The notes below the pieces were generated by a model. The model was given only the letters and a program-made list of their open reading frames with translations. It did not search any database and was not told the origin of the DNA. A DNA stretch of 64,000 nt from positions 1-64,000 of the forward strand of contig JOFO01000008.1 in the NCBI GenBank assembly GCA_000721275.1. The letters run 5' to 3'. This document shows, piece by piece, positions 1 to 9,359 of this stretch (position 1 is its first letter; every line of letters begins with the position of its first letter). The translations under genes and the position numbers were made by a program. The stretch is from Microtetraspora glauca (GTDB taxonomy: Bacteria > Actinomycetota > Actinomycetes > Streptomycetales > Streptomycetaceae).

Positions 1-1
1 C

Positions 2-1990
2 CCCACCCCGGCCCCGCCCGAGCCCGCACCGACCGCCGCACGGGCACTGCCCGAGCCCGCGCCCCCCGCCACGCGGGCCCTCGCCACGCCCGCCCCGGCC
101 CCGGCCGCCGCACCGGCGCCGTCGGAGCCCGCGCCCTCCGCCGCGCGGGCCCTCGCCGCGCCCGCGCCGACCGCGGCCTCGACTCCCGCCGAGCCCGCAC
201 CGGTCTCCGTGCGGGCGCCGTCGGAGCCCGCGCCCTCCGCCACGCGGGCCCTCGCCGCGCCCGCGCCGGTCGCCGCACCGGCGCCGTCCGAGCGCGCGGC
301 CACCGCCGCCCCGGCCCCTGCCGCGCCCGCGGCGCCCGGCGACGGCACGCCGGGGGAGCCGGCGCCCCGGGCCGCGGTCGCGACCGGCGCGCCGGCCGGC
401 CCGGCGCCGACTCCGACCCCGACTCCGACTCCGACTCCGACCCCGGGCCCGGCGGCGGGCGGCCCCGGTTCCCCGGCCACCGCCCCGACGCGCGCACCGG
501 CCCCGGCTCCGGCCCGGCCCGGCGCCCCGGACGCCGGCGCGGTGCGCCGGACGGTCCCGGCGGTCCCGGTCGGCGGGCATGTTCGGCCGGTCTCCGGCGC
601 GCCGAACCGGCCGGGCGCGTCGGGCGGTTCCGCCGCGGCTCCGGCGGCGGGTCCGCCCCGTACCCCCGCCCCGTCAGCCGCCCCCGCCCCCGCACCCGCA
701 GTCGCCGAGTCCGCCCCCGCGTCCCCCTCCGGCAGCTCCGACCTGCCGGAGGCCGTGGACGTCGGGGTGTTCAAGGACGAGCGGGACGTGCTCGACTTCG
801 GGCGGATCACGGACGGGAAGGTCGCGTCGATCGCGGTGCCCGTCGCCGCCGTGGGGCGGCTGCCGCGCCGGAAGAACGTGATCGGCACGGAGACGACCGG
901 GTCGATCCCCGTCCACCTCCTCTTCCGCGACGGCGGCGGCCCGCCCCCGGCCGGCGCCGCCGACGACGACAGCGGTCCCGACACCGTCGCGATGGCGCCG
1001 CCGGCCGGCCGGGCGGTGAGGGCCGCGATCCCCCGACCGGCCAAGCCGGCGCCGGCCAGGGCCGCGCGGCCCGCGCCGACGGCGGACCCGGCGCTCGTGG
1101 AGCGCGCGGCGAAGGTGCTGCCGGGCTGGGTCGGCGTCGCCGGCGGGCTGTTCGCGCTCGCCGGGAGCGCGGCGGTCCTGTGGTGGGCGGGGGTGGTGCC
1201 CGCCGGGGCCGCGCGGATGCTGGGCCTGCCGCCGCGTCCGTACCACGGGATCCACCTCGCCCAGTGGGCGCTGCTGGCGCTCGGCGTGCTGGTGCTGCTG
1301 TTCGCGGTGGGCGGTCTCGGCCGGGGCCGGGTCGGGTACGCCTGGGTGCTGACGCTGTTCGGCGAGTACCGCGGCACGGTCCGGCGTACCGGTCTGGTCT
1401 GGGCGAGCCCGCTGCTGCTGCGCCGCCGGGTGGACGTGCGGCTGCGGCACTGGCGCAGCGAGCCGCTGCCGGCGGTGGACGCGAAGGGGACGGCGCTGGA
1501 CGTGACCGTCCTGGTGGTGTGGCGGGTCCGGGACACCGTCCGCGCGGCGCTCGGGGTGGACGACCACGAGGACTACCTGCGGGAGCAGGTGGAGGCGGCG
1601 ATGGCCCGGGTGCTGTCGCAGCTGCCGGCGGACGCGTTCCACGAGGACGCGCCGACGCTGCGGGACGCGGAGGCGGTCGGCGAGGCGCTGACGCGGATGC
1701 TGTCGGCGGAGTGCGCGCCGGTCGGTGTGGACGTGTTCTCGGCGCAGCCGACGCGGATCGAGTACGCCCCGGAGGTCGCGGCGGCGATGCGCCGGCGGCG
1801 GATCGCGGCGATCGACGCGAAGCACCGGGACAGCGTGCTGACGTCGGTGGTGGACGCGGTGGACGACGTGGTCCACCGGCTGACCAGTCGTGGTCTGGTC
1901 GAGCTGGACGACTACGAGCGGAAGGCGCTGGTGAAGGACCTGACGGTGGCGTTCTACACGGGGCGCGGCGGTTCGGGGGAGGGTGCCTGA
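2..1990 (+). CDS. SPFH/band-7 membrane protein with long Pro/Ala-rich N-terminus (5' partial)
   Basis: The reading frame is open from base 2 with no stop, so the gene begins before the window. The first roughly 250 visible residues are Pro/Ala-rich low complexity, including a run of Pro-Thr pairs near bases 407-445. A short soluble stretch follows (around 'DVGVFKDERDVLDFG'), then another Pro/Ala linker, then two hydrophobic segments (about 1117-1200 and 1246-1320). After these comes an SPFH-like domain: a region typical of 'prevent-host-death/stomatin' folds with 'VDAKGTALDVTVLVVWRV', followed by a charged helical tail. SPFH proteins scaffold membrane microdomains; the target here is unknown. 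The hydrophobic pair probably anchors it in the membrane. A C-terminal short helix pair ends in a Gly-rich tail. No partner gene is visible inside the window. Confidence 0.7.
   Translation, partial: PTPAPPEPAPTAARALPEPAPPATRALATPAPAPAAAPAPSEPAPSAARALAAPAPTAASTPAEPAPVSVRAPSEPAPSATRALAAPAPVAAPAPSERAATAAPAPAAPAAPGDGTPGEPAPRAAVATGAPAGPAPTPTPTPTPTPTPGPAAGGPGSPATAPTRAPAPAPARPGAPDAGAVRRTVPAVPVGGHVRPVSGAPNRPGASGGSAAAPAAGPPRTPAPSAAPAPAPAVAESAPASPSGSSDLPEAVDVGVFKDERDVLDFGRITDGKVASIAVPVAAVGRLPRRKNVIGTETTGSIPVHLLFRDGGGPPPAGAADDDSGPDTVAMAPPAGRAVRAAIPRPAKPAPARAARPAPTADPALVERAAKVLPGWVGVAGGLFALAGSAAVLWWAGVVPAGAARMLGLPPRPYHGIHLAQWALLALGVLVLLFAVGGLGRGRVGYAWVLTLFGEYRGTVRRTGLVWASPLLLRRRVDVRLRHWRSEPLPAVDAKGTALDVTVLVVWRVRDTVRAALGVDDHEDYLREQVEAAMARVLSQLPADAFHEDAPTLRDAEAVGEALTRMLSAECAPVGVDVFSAQPTRIEYAPEVAAAMRRRRIAAIDAKHRDSVLTSVVDAVDDVVHRLTSRGLVELDDYERKALVKDLTVAFYTGRGGSGEGA
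116..268 (+). repeat. imperfect 54-bp direct repeats, 99-bp period, inside the Pro/Ala-rich region
   Basis: A 54-bp block at 116-169 recurs at 215-268 with a single mismatch seen by eye, and a more diverged copy lies at about 50-97. The blocks start GCGCCGTCGGAGCCCGCGCC and encode Ala/Pro/Glu-rich peptide in one frame. The array probably continues before the window. It is a coding repeat and may vary in copy number between strains. Confidence 0.7.
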
Positions 1991-2097
1991 GGCCGGTCAC
2001 GGCTTCCGGTCCCTCCGGTGCGGCGAGAGCGGTCGGGTCTTCCCGGCCGCCCTCGCCGTTGGTATGGACATGTTCAACTTCCGTGCCTACGGTGGTA

Positions 2098-2113
2098 CTT
2101 GGTCTAGACCTAG
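2098..2113. promoter_or_regulatory. dre-like DasR operator upstream of the LPMO gene
   Basis: The sequence CTTGGTCTAGACCTAG lies 78 bp before the LPMO start. It carries the perfect palindromic core GGTCTAGACC. DasR, the Streptomyces GntR-family N-acetylglucosamine regulator, binds sites close to ACTGGTCTAGACCAGT (established). The outer positions here deviate slightly. Confidence 0.75.
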
Positions 2114-2190
2114 AACGGTTCCCTCCGCACGCGTGCAGCACGGCCCACGGGCATCACAGAACTCCCCCACGTTCTCCCTGGAGCGACAGC

Positions 2191-2781
2191 ATGCGCAAAA
2201 AGACAGGGCTGGCCGCGGTGGCGCTCGGCGTCACCGCCGCCTCCCTCTTCGCGACCAGCACCGCGAACAGCCACGGCTACACCGACTCGCCCATCAGCCG
2301 CCAGAAGCTCTGCGCCAACGGCACGGTCACCAACTGCGGCAACATCCAGTGGGAGCCGCAGTCGGTCGAGGGCCTCAAGGGCTTCCCGGCCGCCGGGCCC
2401 GCCGACGGCACCATCTGCGCCGGCGGCAACTCCCAGTTCGCCCAGCTGGACGACCCGCGCGGCGGCACCTGGCCGGCGACGAAGGTCACGGCGGGTCAGA
2501 GCTACACCTTCCGCTGGCAGTTCACGGCCCGCCACCGCACCACGGACTTCCGGTACTACATCACCAGGAACGGCTGGAACCCGGCCTCCAAGCTCACCCG
2601 GGCCCAGCTCGACCCGCAGCCGTTCCTCACCGTCCCGTACAACAGCCAGCAGCCGCCGTCGACGCTCTCGCACTCCGGGACCCTCCCGGCGGGCAAGACC
2701 GGCAAGCACCTGATCCTGGCGGTGTGGACGGTCGCGGACACCGCGAACGCGTTCTACGCCTGCTCGGACGTCCAGTTCTGA
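2191..2781 (+). CDS. chb: secreted chitin-active lytic polysaccharide monooxygenase (AA10, CBM33)
   Basis: This 196-residue secreted copper enzyme oxidatively cleaves, or at least binds, crystalline chitin. A Sec signal peptide (residues 1-27, with two Lys after Arg) ends just before 'HGYTDSP', so cleavage exposes His28 as the N-terminal half of the copper histidine brace. The second brace His is in 'TARHRTTDF' (about His114), and the family Phe is near the C-terminus ('ANAFYACSD'). The single AA10 domain fills the mature protein, with no extra carbohydrate module. The ATG is preceded by GGAG about 7 bases upstream. A dre-like site in the promoter puts it in the chitin/GlcNAc regulon with the GH18 gene at 7578. 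It corresponds to the Chb-type proteins of Streptomyces; whether it mainly binds or oxidises chitin cannot be read from sequence. Confidence 0.93.
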   Translation: MRKKTGLAAVALGVTAASLFATSTANSHGYTDSPISRQKLCANGTVTNCGNIQWEPQSVEGLKGFPAAGPADGTICAGGNSQFAQLDDPRGGTWPATKVTAGQSYTFRWQFTARHRTTDFRYYITRNGWNPASKLTRAQLDPQPFLTVPYNSQQPPSTLSHSGTLPAGKTGKHLILAVWTVADTANAFYACSDVQF

Positions 2782-2801
2782 CGTAACGCCAGGAGCTCGG
2801 C

Positions 2802-2827
2802 GCGGCGGCCCTCGCCGGGGCCGCCGC
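2802..2827 (+). terminator. GC-rich hairpin after the LPMO gene
   Basis: GCGGCGGCCC and GGGGCCGCCGC pair around a 5-base loop 20 bp after the stop codon. There is no T-tract, as is usual for Streptomyces terminators. Confidence 0.5.
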
Positions 2828-2963
2828 TGCCGGGTGCGCGTCCCGGGCGGTACGTCCGCCCCGACCCCAGCCGGTCCGGAAGGGGGGTAGGCCCAGCCCT
2901 ACCCCCGGCGCACCCTCCCGCCCCATGGCCCGTGCCCGCCGCGCCCGCCTACGGTGAGCGGTC

Positions 2964-4256
2964 ATGGAAGCGTGTGACGTGCGGCAGGCCCTGCTCCTGC
3001 GGCCCCGGCGGTATCCCTTCGGCCCCTGGCCCTGGCGGGCGGCCGGCTATCTGGCGAGCGCCGCCGCCGCCGGCGCCCTCGCCTGCGTGGTGCTCCTCGT
3101 GCTGCTGACCGCCTCGGTCCTGCTGGCCGGCATCCCGCTGCTGCTGTTCGGCGGCGTCGCCCTCGGCGGCGCCGAGCGGGCGCGGCTGCGGCTCGTCGAC
3201 GGACGGCCCGCCCCCGACCCGCACCGGACGCCCGGCGCGCCCGGACTGGGGGCGTGGGTGCGGACGCGGGCGGGGGAGCGGGCGACCTGGCGGGAGCTGG
3301 CGTACGGGCTGCTGTTCGCGACCGTCCTGTGGCCGCTGGACGCCCTCGTGCTCGCCGTCGCCGTCGCCGCGCCCGGCACCCTGCTGGCCGCGCCGCTACT
3401 GCTGGCCGCCGACGGGGAGGAGGTGAAGCTGCTGAAGAGCGTGCTGGTGACCTCGTACCCCGGCGCCTTCGCCGGCGCCGCCGCCGGCGCGCTGCTCCTC
3501 GTCGCGCTGGCCTATCCCCTCGGCCTGTACGCCGCCGGGCGCGCCGCGCTGGCCCGGGCGCTGCTCACGGGCGAGCCGGACGGGCTCGGCGAGGTCATCG
3601 CGTCGCGGGCGCGGCTGGTGGACGCCTTCGAGGCCGAGCGGCGCCGGATCGAGCGGGACCTGCACGACGGCGCCCAGCACCGGCTCGTCGCGCTCACCAT
3701 GACGCTGGGCCTGGCGCGGCTCGACGCCCCGCCGGACGGGCCGCTGGCCGCGCGGCTCGCGCAGGCGCAGGAGGAGGCGGGGCAGGTGCTGGCGGAGCTG
3801 CGGGAGCTGATCCACGGCATCCATCCGCAGGTCCTCGCCGACTACGGCCTCGGCCCGGCGCTCGCCGACGCCGCCGACCGCACCGCCGTCCCCGTCGACA
3901 CCGACCTGGACGGGCTGCCGCGGCTGCCGGCCGCCGTCGAGAGCGCCGCGTACTTCACCGGCCGGGAGGCGCTGGCCAACGTGGACCGGCACAGCGGTGC
4001 CTCGCGCGCCCGCCTCACCGCCCGGCACGACGGCCGGACGCTGCTCCTCGCCGTCGAGGACGACGGGCGCGGTGGCGCGGACCCGGCCGGGGGTTCCGGA
4101 CTGACCGGACTGGCCGACCGGCTGGCGGTCCTCGGTGGCACACTGACGATCACCAGCCCGCCGGGCGGTCCGACGGTCCTACGAGTGGAGATCCCGTGCC
4201 GCGTTCGCTCCGAGTCGTCCTCGCCGAGGACGGCGTCCTCCTCCGCGAGGGACTGA
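2964..4256 (+). CDS. sensor histidine kinase, NarL/DesK-like (HisKA_3)
   Basis: This 430-residue membrane sensor kinase autophosphorylates on His and passes phosphate to the response regulator that overlaps it. The N-terminal half has a sensor-like region with about four hydrophobic segments. The dimerisation domain carries 'RDLHDGAQHRLVAL', the HisKA_3 signature with the phospho-acceptor His. The ATPase domain shows an N box ('EALANVDRHSGA') and G boxes ('VEDDGRGGAD', 'GGSGLTGLADR'). The last 61 nt overlap the next gene in another frame, so the C-terminal 'RSESSSPRTASSSARD' tail is probably unstructured. The ATG at 2964 fits a start directly before the first hydrophobic segment. The signal it senses is unknown. 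Confidence 0.88.
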   Translation: MEACDVRQALLLRPRRYPFGPWPWRAAGYLASAAAAGALACVVLLVLLTASVLLAGIPLLLFGGVALGGAERARLRLVDGRPAPDPHRTPGAPGLGAWVRTRAGERATWRELAYGLLFATVLWPLDALVLAVAVAAPGTLLAAPLLLAADGEEVKLLKSVLVTSYPGAFAGAAAGALLLVALAYPLGLYAAGRAALARALLTGEPDGLGEVIASRARLVDAFEAERRRIERDLHDGAQHRLVALTMTLGLARLDAPPDGPLAARLAQAQEEAGQVLAELRELIHGIHPQVLADYGLGPALADAADRTAVPVDTDLDGLPRLPAAVESAAYFTGREALANVDRHSGASRARLTARHDGRTLLLAVEDDGRGGADPAGGSGLTGLADRLAVLGGTLTITSPPGGPTVLRVEIPCRVRSESSSPRTASSSARD

Positions 4257-4849
4257 TCGGGCTGCTGGCCCGTTTCGGCCACGAGGTGGTGGCCGCCGTC
4301 GGCGACGCGGAGGCGCTGCGGGCGGCGGTCGCCGCCCACGGCCCGGACGTCGTCGTCACCGACGTGCGGATGCCGCCCGGGTTCCAGGACGAGGGGCTGC
4401 GGGCCGCCGTCGCGCTGCGCGCCGAGCGGCCCGGCCTGCCGGTCCTCGTCCTCAGCCAGTACGTGCAGCGGGACTACGCCTCCGACCTGCTGGACTCGGG
4501 CGACGGCTCCGGCGTCGGCTATCTGCTGAAGGACCGGGTGGGGCAGGTGGAGGAGTTCGTGGAGGCCCTGGACCGGGTCGCCTCGGGCGGCACGGTCGTC
4601 GACCCGGAGGTCGTCCGGCAGCTGCTGCGGCGCCGCCGGGACCCGCTGGCGGCGCTGACCCCGCGCGAGCGGGAGGTGCTGGCGCTGGTCGCGGAGGGGC
4701 ACTCGAACGGCGCGGTGGCGCGCCGGCTCGTCGTCACGGAGGCGGCCGTCGGCAAGCACATCGGCAACATCCTGGCCAAGCTGGACCTGCCGCCGGCCGA
4801 GGACACCCACCGGCGGGTCCTCGCCGTCCTCGCCTACCTCCAGGCGTGA
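4196..4849 (+). CDS. LuxR/NarL-family response regulator
   Basis: 217-residue partner of the preceding kinase. The receiver domain occupies residues 1-125 with acidic pocket 'AED', phospho-acceptor Asp56 in 'VVTDVRMP' and conserved Lys in 'YLLKDRV'. A LuxR HTH lies at about 150-212 ('LTPREREVLALVAEGHSNGAVA'). I chose the GTG at 4196 because it places 'PRSLRVVLAEDG' at the start of the receiver fold; it overlaps the kinase by 61 nt, which implies translational coupling. A hairpin shared with the tRNA-Lys gene follows. Targets are unknown. Confidence 0.88.
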   Translation: MPRSLRVVLAEDGVLLREGLIGLLARFGHEVVAAVGDAEALRAAVAAHGPDVVVTDVRMPPGFQDEGLRAAVALRAERPGLPVLVLSQYVQRDYASDLLDSGDGSGVGYLLKDRVGQVEEFVEALDRVASGGTVVDPEVVRQLLRRRRDPLAALTPREREVLALVAEGHSNGAVARRLVVTEAAVGKHIGNILAKLDLPPAEDTHRRVLAVLAYLQA

Positions 4850-4876
4850 CGGCCCCGGCCCGTCCGGGCGCACGAA

Positions 4877-4906
4877 AGAGGCCCCTCGCTTCCGCGAGGG
4901 GCCTCT
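4877..4906. terminator. bidirectional hairpin between response regulator and tRNA-Lys
   Basis: AGAGGCCCCTCGC and GCGAGGGGCCTCT form a 13-bp perfect stem with a 4-base loop. It lies 27 bp after the response regulator stop and just beyond the 3' end of the leftward tRNA, so it can serve both. A near copy lies at 12899-12928 next to the second tRNA-Lys. Confidence 0.75.
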
Positions 4907-4915
4907 CTCCGTCGG

Positions 4916-4989
4916 TGCGCCGCCAGGGACTCGAACCCCGGACCCGCTGATTAAGAGTCAGCTGCTCTAACCAACTGAGCTAGCGGCGC
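4916..4989 (-). tRNA. tRNA-Lys(CTT), copy 1
   Basis: The minus strand folds into a full cloverleaf of 74 nt: acceptor GCGCCGC/GCGGCGC, D arm GCTC/GAGC, anticodon stem GCTGA/TCAGC around loop CTCTTAA (anticodon CTT), T arm with TTCGAGT, and discriminator A. CCA is not encoded. A possible -10 (TAGTAT on the minus strand, 5005-5010) lies just upstream. An identical tRNA lies at 12937-13010. Confidence 0.96.
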
Positions 4990-5087
4990 CTGCTGACAGA
5001 GAAAATACTACCTGGTCCCGACGGGTGCTCGTGACCACCCCGCCGGGGCCACCCCGCCGGGACCTGCGGTGCGGGTCTCCGGGCGCC

Positions 5088-5846
5088 TCAGATCGCCAGC
5101 GACAGCACCACCGGCGCCGCCCGGCGGTTCAGCGTGTCGGCGGCCGACCGCAGCCGGTGCGCGTGCTCGATCGGGAGGGAGAGCGCCAGGCAGCCGACGG
5201 AGGCGCCGGCGGTCAGCGGGACCGCGGCGCAGACCGTGCCGACGGCGTACTCCTGGAGGTCGAGGACCGGGACGGTGGGCGGCTGGCTGTCCAGCTTGGA
5301 GAAGAGCACCTTCTCGTTGGTGATCGTCCGGGAGGTGAGCCGGGCGATCTTGTGCCGGGCGAGGTGGTCGCGCCGCCCGTCGAGGTCGAGCTGGGTGAGC
5401 AGGCACTTGCCGACGGCGCTGGCGTGGGCCGCCGAGCGGAAGTCGACCCACTCGTGCACCTTCGGGGTGCGCGGGCCGTCGGCGAACTGGGTGATCTTCA
5501 CCTCGCCGTCGATGTACCGGCTGATGTAGACCGCGGCGCCGACGGAGTCGCGCAGCTCGGTGAGGGTCTCCTGGAGCTTGGCCTCCAGGGCCTCCCGGCG
5601 GGTGGAGCCGGAGCCGAGGAGGACGAGCGAGTCGCCGATGACGTACGCGCCGTCGGAGACCTGCTCGACGTACCCCTCGCGGCGCAGCATGAGGAGCAGC
5701 GGCGACAGGTGGGCGACGGGCAGTCCGGCCTCCCGCGCGATCTGGGCGTCCGACACCCCGCCGCCGTGGCGCGAGACCGTCTCGAGGACGCGCAGGGCGT
5801 ACTGCACCGAGTGGAACGGCGCGGTGGGCTCGGGCTTCAGCGCCAC
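5088..5846 (-). CDS. IclR-family transcriptional regulator
   Basis: 252-residue DNA-binding regulator of normal IclR length. The N-terminal winged HTH covers about residues 10-75 ('VQYALRVLETVSRHGGGVSDAQIAREAGLPVAHLSPLL' region), and the effector-binding domain covers about 85-250. The GTG at 5846 has AGGGGGA about 6 bases upstream. It is divergent from the luciferase-like gene at 6221, with 374 bp between them that contain a perfect 18-bp palindrome. IclR proteins often control their divergent neighbour; the ligand is unknown. It is not NdgR, whose N-terminus differs. Confidence 0.88.
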   Translation of the reverse strand: MALKPEPTAPFHSVQYALRVLETVSRHGGGVSDAQIAREAGLPVAHLSPLLLMLRREGYVEQVSDGAYVIGDSLVLLGSGSTRREALEAKLQETLTELRDSVGAAVYISRYIDGEVKITQFADGPRTPKVHEWVDFRSAAHASAVGKCLLTQLDLDGRRDHLARHKIARLTSRTITNEKVLFSKLDSQPPTVPVLDLQEYAVGTVCAAVPLTAGASVGCLALSLPIEHAHRLRSAADTLNRRAAPVVLSLAI

Positions 5847-5969
5847 GGTTTCCCCCTACCCGGTTGTGACCGCAAGCTTCCGTACCACGATAGCCGCCAA
5901 GGGCCGTCCACGGGGCGGCTGTTGGCGAGAATCATGCGGGGGATCCGGGCCCTGTACTGGGACGCACCA

Positions 5970-5987
5970 CTCTGGCATATGCCAGAG
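5970..5987. promoter_or_regulatory. perfect 18-bp palindrome in the 374-bp IclR/oxidoreductase intergenic region
   Basis: CTCTGGCATATGCCAGAG is a perfect inverted repeat with no spacer. It sits 124 bp before the IclR start and 234 bp before the oxidoreductase start in the gap 5847-6220. The rest of the gap shows no gene. It is a candidate operator, perhaps for the IclR protein, but nothing in the sequence proves the pairing. Confidence 0.5.
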
Positions 5988-6220
5988 GCAGCGCCCACCG
6001 TAAGACCCTCAGGTCAGGCGCGTGCGGACAGGTGCTCGCGCGCGCGTTCGGCGCGCACGGAGTCGCGGATTCCCCGCGCCGGAACGGACCCGGAACCAGG
6101 CGGTCCGCTGGCCGGAATGTGACCCCGGTCACCCGGATCGCCCCGAACGCCCCGGAATAAGGACCCAGGCGGCCCTGTTGGGCACCCCTTGGACGTACCC
6201 GCGGAGGAAGGAACCGGACG

Positions 6221-7324
6221 GTGAGCGAGACCGGCCCCCAGGAAGAAGCCGCCACGGCGGACCACGGCATCCGCGGAGAGGCCCTGGGCACCGCCCCTGT
6301 GCCGCTCTCCGTGCTCGACCTGGTGACCGTCGGCAGCGGCTCCACCGCGAGCGGGGCGCTCGCCACCAGCGTGGAGCTGAGCCGGCTCGCCGAGCGGCGC
6401 GGCTACCACCGGCACTGGGTCGCCGAGCACCACTCGATGCCCGGCGTCGCCTCGTCCTCCCCGGCCGTGATCCTCGCCCACCTCGCCGCCCACACCCGCC
6501 GCATCCGCCTCGGCTCCGGCGGCGTGATGCTCCCCAACCACGCCCCGCTGGTGATCGCCGAGCAGTTCGGCACCCTGGAGGCGCTCGCCCCCGGCCGGAT
6601 CGACCTCGGCCTCGGCCGCGCCCCCGGCACCGACGGCGCCACCGCCGCCGCCCTGCGCCGCACCGACACCCTGAACGAGGGCGCCGACGACTTCCCGGAG
6701 CAGCTGTCGGAGCTGACCCGGTTCCTGGACGACGACTTCCCGGACGCCCACCCGTACTCCCGGATCCACGCCGTGCCCGGGCCGGTGCAGGGCCCGAAGG
6801 GCCGGCCGCCGGTCTGGCTGCTCGGCTCCTCCGGCTTCAGCGCCCGGCTCGCCGGCCTCCTCGGCCTGCCCTTCGCCTTCGCCCACCACTTCTCGGCCCG
6901 CAACACGATCCCCGCGCTCGACCTCTACCGGGACTCCTTCCGCCCCTCCGCGGTGCTGGACGCGCCCTACGCCCTGATCGGCGTGGCCGCGCTCGCCGCC
7001 GACGACGAGAAGGAGGCGCACCGCCAGGTCCTCACCGGCGCGCTGTCGATGCTGCGGCTGCGCACCGGCCGGCCCGGGCTCATCCCGTCGCCGGAGGAGG
7101 CGGAGGCGTACGGATTCGCCCCGGCGGAGCGGGAGTTCGTGGACGGCTGGCTGGCGAACGTCGTGTACGGCACCCCGGACGCGGTCCGGTCGGGCCTGGA
7201 CGAGCTGCGGAAGCGGACCGGCGCGGACGAGCTGATGCTGACGGCCAACGTGCACGGCGGGGCGGCGCGGCTGCGGAGCTACGAACTGATCGCGGACGCC
7301 TACGGGTTGCCCGAGCTCGGCTGA
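6221..7324 (+). CDS. luciferase-like (LLM class) flavin-dependent oxidoreductase
   Basis: 367-residue LLM-class oxidoreductase of the alkanal monooxygenase type, expected to use reduced FMN and oxygen. Family signatures seen are 'VAEHHSMPGVASSSPAV' (about residues 67-84), 'RIRLGSGGVMLPNHAPLVIAEQFG' (about 97-120) and 'GRIDLGLGRAPG' (about 127-138), forming a single TIM barrel. The GTG start follows a strong GGAGGAAGG by about 10 bases. The substrate is unknown. It is divergent from an IclR regulator. Confidence 0.88.
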   Translation: MSETGPQEEAATADHGIRGEALGTAPVPLSVLDLVTVGSGSTASGALATSVELSRLAERRGYHRHWVAEHHSMPGVASSSPAVILAHLAAHTRRIRLGSGGVMLPNHAPLVIAEQFGTLEALAPGRIDLGLGRAPGTDGATAAALRRTDTLNEGADDFPEQLSELTRFLDDDFPDAHPYSRIHAVPGPVQGPKGRPPVWLLGSSGFSARLAGLLGLPFAFAHHFSARNTIPALDLYRDSFRPSAVLDAPYALIGVAALAADDEKEAHRQVLTGALSMLRLRTGRPGLIPSPEEAEAYGFAPAEREFVDGWLANVVYGTPDAVRSGLDELRKRTGADELMLTANVHGGAARLRSYELIADAYGLPELG

Positions 7325-7466
7325 ATCCCGGATTCCGGTGGGGGAGTGGTTTCTTCCGCAACCACTCCGCCGGCTTCCCTAAGCGAACCTTAAACCGCTC
7401 GTCACGCGTGGTGGCGGGCGGTTGTGTTTTGTGCTGCACGCCTCTGACAAGGGCTTTCATCGGTGA

Positions 7467-7500
7467 ATTGGTCTAGTCCTCATTTTGGTTCAGACCATTG
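7467..7500. promoter_or_regulatory. two adjacent dre-like DasR sites upstream of the chitinase gene
   Basis: ATTGGTCTAGTCCTC (7467-7481) and TTTTGGTTCAGACCATTG (7483-7500) lie 78-111 bp before the GTG start. Both resemble the DasR dre and the 12-bp direct repeats known from Streptomyces chitinase promoters (TGGTCTAGTCCT). A paired arrangement is typical of chi promoters. Confidence 0.75.
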
Positions 7501-7577
7501 ACGCGCTGTTCACGGCGGGGCTATCACTGCTCCAACTCCTGTACGGCACCACCAGTACCCCCCATCGGAGGACGCTC

Positions 7578-9263
<1,686 letters not shown>

Positions 9264-9297
9264 GGCCCGTCCGCACCGCCTGACCCCCGCATGAACC

Positions 9298-9336
9298 ACT
9301 GCCCCCGCCCGGAATGTCCCTCCGGCCGGGGGCAGT
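9298..9336. terminator. hairpin between the convergent chitinase and cdgA genes
   Basis: ACTGCCCCCGCCCGG pairs with CCGGCCGGGGGCAGT with one mismatched pair around a 9-base loop. It lies between two converging stop codons, so it probably works for both. Confidence 0.7.
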
Positions 9337-9359
9337 CCCATGCCGGGAGGCCCCCGGGA

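Noticed and set aside
407..445. ACTCCG/ACCCCG six-base repeat as a regulatory satellite
   Set aside because: It is coding and simply gives a Pro-Thr run in the linker; similar Pro-Thr repeats occur in both chitinase linkers.
3254..4195. 531-codon frame fused to the response regulator
   Set aside because: The part before 4196 is an Arg/Ala-rich out-of-frame shadow of the kinase gene; the GTG at 4196 starts the receiver domain.
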